From: Planctomycetota bacterium
Lineage (GTDB): Bacteria; Planctomycetota; Planctomycetia; Pirellulales; Pirellulaceae
Assembly (NCBI GenBank): GCA_023417165.1
Contig: JAEZGD010000231.1
Location: forward strand, 1 to 9,038
Length of the DNA: 9,038 nucleotides
Reading direction: 5' to 3'
Each line of letters opens with the position of its first letter. Positions within the stretch are counted from its first letter, which is position 1. The notes below the pieces were generated by a model. It was not told where the DNA came from and searched no databases. It saw only the letters and a list, made by a program, of their open reading frames with translations. Of the stretch, positions 6,842 to 9,038 are shown piece by piece. The position numbers were made by a program, and so were the translations under genes.

Positions 6842-6865
6842 GACGAAACCATGCTTCGTCCACAA
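6836..6865 (+). repeat. GTAG-headed palindromic (REP-like) repeat, copy 2
   Basis: GTAG (6838-6841), then the stem GGACGAA (6841-6847) with TTCGTCC (6855-6861), then ACAA. It matches 2083-2112 at 25 of 30 bases. The element begins inside the last codons of the DUF4956 gene. Confidence 0.75.
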
Positions 6866-6888
6866 TGACTTGTCCCCAACGACCGCCA

Positions 6889-6913
6889 GGACGAAGCACG
6901 GTTTCGTCCTACC
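6889..6913 (-). repeat. inverted REP-like repeat, copy 3
   Basis: On the minus strand this reads GGTAGGACGAAACC followed by GTGCTTCGTCC, differing from 6837-6861 at only two of 25 positions. The two copies face each other across 27 bases, so the transcript could form either two small hairpins or one long stem of about 25 bp between DUF4956 and CotH. Such a structure could stabilise the upstream message or reduce read-through into CotH. Confidence 0.75.
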
Positions 6914-6936
6914 AATCTTGTCTTGAAGGAAGACCT

Positions 6937-9038
6937 ATGAAACGTCGCAGTGCCTGGTGCGTAGGACTTAGCTTGTTGCTCGCCGCAGCGCTGGTGTGGG
7001 GACAAGCTCCGCCGGGGCGTGGGCCAGGCCCTGGCGGTTTTGGTTTTGGACCGCCCGGCTTCGGACCGCCCGGCGGTGGCGCGGGTGCGCCGATCATGCT
7101 GCTGGGCATGCCCGAGGTGCAGAAAGAGCTCAACCTGCGCGACGAGCAGGCCAAGAGCGTGACGGCCTTGCTGGACGAACAGCGCCAGCAGATGGAAGAA
7201 GGTTTCCGCAACTTCGATCCACGCCAGCAAGAAGAAGCGACGCCTGAGCAGCGTGAGAAAGCCTTCGCTGACATGCGCGCGAAGATGGAAGAGAACAACC
7301 AAAAGATCGAAGCTCGTCTGGCCGAAATCCTGGATGCTTCGCAGCAGAAACGTCTGCGACAACTGCGTGTGCAGCGCGAAGGCTTGCTGGCCTTCGATCG
7401 GCCGCCAATCGCCGAGCGACTGAAACTGACCGAGGAGCAACTTGACAAACTCGACGAGCTGAAGCAACAGAACTTGTCCGGCTTTGGCCCGCCGCGTCCC
7501 AATCCCGAAGCGCTCGCCAAGGCAGTGGCCTTGCTCACCGCTGATCAGCAAGCGACCTGGAAGCAGCTTGTCGGCGACGAGTTCAAGTTTCCCGAAGGCT
7601 TTGGTCCTGGCGGTCGCGGTCCTGGCTTTGGTGGAGCCGAGCGCAAGCTCTTAGCTGAGTTTGATAAAGATGGCGATGGCATTCTGAACGCGACCGAACG
7701 CCAGGCGGCGCGCAAAACGGCCGCCAGCGGACAGCGTCAGCGTGGCCCTGGCGGTCGCGGACCTGGTGGGCCCGGCGGCGGCCCTGGCGGTCCTGGTGGT
7801 GGTCCTGGCGGATTCGGACGGGAGCCTGGCAAGCCTGGCCCGCGCGTCTCGCCGCAGGATGTCGATCCGATCACCGGCGCCGACCTGTACGATACCAGCG
7901 TGCTGCGCACCATCTTCCTCGAATTCGAAAACGAAGATTGGGAAACCGAACTGGAAGACTTCCACAACACCGATGTCGAAGTTCCCGCGACGGTGACCGT
8001 CGATGGCCAGAAGTATGCGCAGGTGGGCGTGCACTTCCGCGGCGCGTCGTCGTATGGCATGGTGCCGCGCGGCTCGAAGCGTTCGCTGAACCTGTCGTTC
8101 GATGCCGTCGATTCGAAGCAACGCTTATACGGCTACAAGACGCTGAACCTGCTGAACGCCAATGGCGATGCGTCGTTCCTCAACTCGGTGCTCTATTCGC
8201 ACATCGCCCGGCAGTACATCGCCGCGCCGAAGGCGAACCTGGTGAAGGTCGTCATCAACGGCGAAAGCTGGGGCGTGTACGTCAACGTGCAGCAGTTCGA
8301 CAAAATCTTCACGCAAGAGAACTTCAAGTCGAAGGGCACTCGCTGGAAAGTGCCTGGCAGCCCTGGCGGCAATGCCGGCTTGGATTACGTCGGCGATGAC
8401 ATTGCCGACTACAAACGTCGCTACGAGATGAAGTCGAACGACGACAACGCCGCCTGGCACGCGCTGATCAAGCTCTGCCGCACGCTCAAGGAAACGCCGG
8501 TCGACGACCTGCCGGCCGCGATCGAACCGCAGCTTGATGTGCAAAGCGTGCTGTGGTTCCTCGCACTCGACAATGGTTTGATCAACAGCGACGGCTATTG
8601 GGTTCGCGCTAGTGATTACAGCATCTTCCTCGACGAGAAGGGTGTGTTTCACATCATTCCGCACGACATGAACGAGACCTTCCACACCGCAGGCGGCGGC
8701 CCCGGCATGTTCGGCGGCCCCGGTGGTCCGGGAGGTCGTCGCGGTGGCGGACCCGGTGGCCCTGGCGGTGGCGGACCCGGTGGCCCTGGCGGTGGTCCGG
8801 GAGGACCAGGTGGTCCTGGTCGTGGTGGTCCCGGTGGTCCTGGACCTGGCGGCCCTGGCGGACCGGGACGTGGTCCTGGCGGTCCAGGAGGCCCAGGTGG
8901 CGGCGGCGATGGCTTTGCTCTCGATCCGCTTGTGGGTCTGAACGATTCGACGAAGCCGCTGCGCAGCAAGCTGTTGGCGGTGCCGCAATATCGCGAGCAG
9001 TACCTGAAGAACGTCCGCACGCTCGCCGAGCATTGGCT
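6937..9038 (+). CDS. secreted CotH kinase-family protein with LTxxQ-like module, EF-hand and Gly-Pro repeats (3' end outside window)
   Basis: A frame of 700 codons with no stop before the window ends. ATG 6937 has AAGGA (6926-6930) six bases upstream. Residues 1-24 are a signal peptide (MKRR, hydrophobic core, WGQA), so the protein is exported. Order: Gly/Pro-rich 27-50; helical module 57-223 with LRDEQ (67-71), DASQQ (133-137), LTEEQ (164-168) and LTADQ (200-204); one canonical EF-hand loop DKDGDGILNATE (243-254); Gly-Pro-Gly repeats 270-292; CotH kinase domain from about 322. Kinase landmarks are VGVHFRGASSYG (363-374), KRSLNLSFD (381-389), LNLLNANGDASFLN (403-416), WGVYVNVQQFD (445-455), NSDGYW (550-555; Asp552 the likely catalytic residue) and IIPHDMNETF (573-582; Asp577 the likely metal ligand). 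A second Gly-Pro block (587-657) interrupts the domain before LRSKLLAVPQYREQYL (675-690). CotH of Bacillus phosphorylates spore-coat proteins; the substrate here is unknown. Confidence 0.9.
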   Translation, partial: MKRRSAWCVGLSLLLAAALVWGQAPPGRGPGPGGFGFGPPGFGPPGGGAGAPIMLLGMPEVQKELNLRDEQAKSVTALLDEQRQQMEEGFRNFDPRQQEEATPEQREKAFADMRAKMEENNQKIEARLAEILDASQQKRLRQLRVQREGLLAFDRPPIAERLKLTEEQLDKLDELKQQNLSGFGPPRPNPEALAKAVALLTADQQATWKQLVGDEFKFPEGFGPGGRGPGFGGAERKLLAEFDKDGDGILNATERQAARKTAASGQRQRGPGGRGPGGPGGGPGGPGGGPGGFGREPGKPGPRVSPQDVDPITGADLYDTSVLRTIFLEFENEDWETELEDFHNTDVEVPATVTVDGQKYAQVGVHFRGASSYGMVPRGSKRSLNLSFDAVDSKQRLYGYKTLNLLNANGDASFLNSVLYSHIARQYIAAPKANLVKVVINGESWGVYVNVQQFDKIFTQENFKSKGTRWKVPGSPGGNAGLDYVGDDIADYKRRYEMKSNDDNAAWHALIKLCRTLKETPVDDLPAAIEPQLDVQSVLWFLALDNGLINSDGYWVRASDYSIFLDEKGVFHIIPHDMNETFHTAGGGPGMFGGPGGPGGRRGGGPGGPGGGGPGGPGGGPGGPGGPGRGGPGGPGPGGPGGPGRGPGGPGGPGGGGDGFALDPLVGLNDSTKPLRSKLLAVPQYREQYLKNVRTLAEHW
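7744..7812 (+). repeat. Gly-Pro-Gly coding repeat 1
   Basis: An imperfect array of short GGTCCTGGC-like units coding for Gly-Pro-Gly triplets (residues 270-292), between the EF-hand and the CotH kinase domain. It probably acts as a flexible or collagen-like spacer. Confidence 0.8.
8695..8907 (+). repeat. Gly-Pro-Gly coding repeat 2, inside the CotH kinase domain
   Basis: About 71 codons (residues 587-657), nearly all Gly and Pro with a few Arg, built from 9-base GGTGGTCCT-like units. It contains a perfect 24-base tandem duplication (8743-8766 and 8767-8790). It follows the metal-binding motif of the kinase and precedes its conserved C-terminal segment. Confidence 0.85.

Noticed and set aside
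8695..8907. Possible CRISPR array
   Set aside because: The units are 9-24 bases, contiguous, in frame and code for Gly-Pro; there are no unique spacers and no cas genes.
8125..9033. Long minus-strand open frame opposite the CotH gene
   Set aside because: It lies over a frame with clear CotH motifs, and its Arg/Thr/Gly-rich translation reflects the GC-rich Gly-Pro repeats. The same applies to the other long antisense frames in the window.

Overview
The window is GC-rich bacterial DNA from a planctomycete, probably a Pirellulales-type organism. The grounds are a planctomycete-style ECF sigma factor overlapping a membrane Ser/Thr kinase, a lysine/alanine-rich histone H1-like protein, a secreted CotH kinase-family protein with an EF-hand and Gly-Pro repeats, weak or absent Shine-Dalgarno sites before several genes, and GTAG-headed palindromic repeats between genes. 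The assignment rests on reading alone; no database search was run. All confident genes lie on the + strand.

Layout. (1) 1-30 may be the last codons of an upstream gene. (2) 78-1052 is prs (PRPP synthetase), followed after 22 bases by a gene (1075-2076) joining a basic histone H1-like tail to an acidic C-terminal domain that resembles DUF6630. (3) 2077-2268 is intergenic and packed with nested GTAG-headed palindromes, a possible terminator and a candidate promoter. (4) 2269-5177 is an ECF sigma factor and Ser/Thr kinase pair overlapping by GTGA. (5) 5178-5352 is intergenic and holds a second copy of the candidate promoter. (6) 5353-6841 holds a VTC-type polyphosphate polymerase-like protein and a DUF4956 membrane protein, overlapping by 8 bases. 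(7) 6842-6936 holds an inverted pair of the palindromes. (8) 6937 to the window end is the 5' part (700 codons, no stop) of a secreted CotH-family kinase gene.

How the parts may work together. VTC, DUF4956 and CotH genes are known to be neighbours in many bacteria, but the joint function is unsettled. What stands out here is that the extracytoplasmic C-terminal part of the Ser/Thr kinase (about residues 566-755) and the mature N-terminal part of the CotH protein (about residues 57-223) carry the same module of LTxxQ-like helices in the same order, with about 43% identity over an ungapped 49-residue core. In addition, the sigma/kinase pair and the VTC-DUF4956 pair are preceded by similar 37-base segments sharing two 8-base blocks at identical spacing. 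Together these suggest one regulated system: an ECF/kinase signalling pair coupled to a polyphosphate polymerase-like/DUF4956/secreted-kinase effector set. This is inference and testable.
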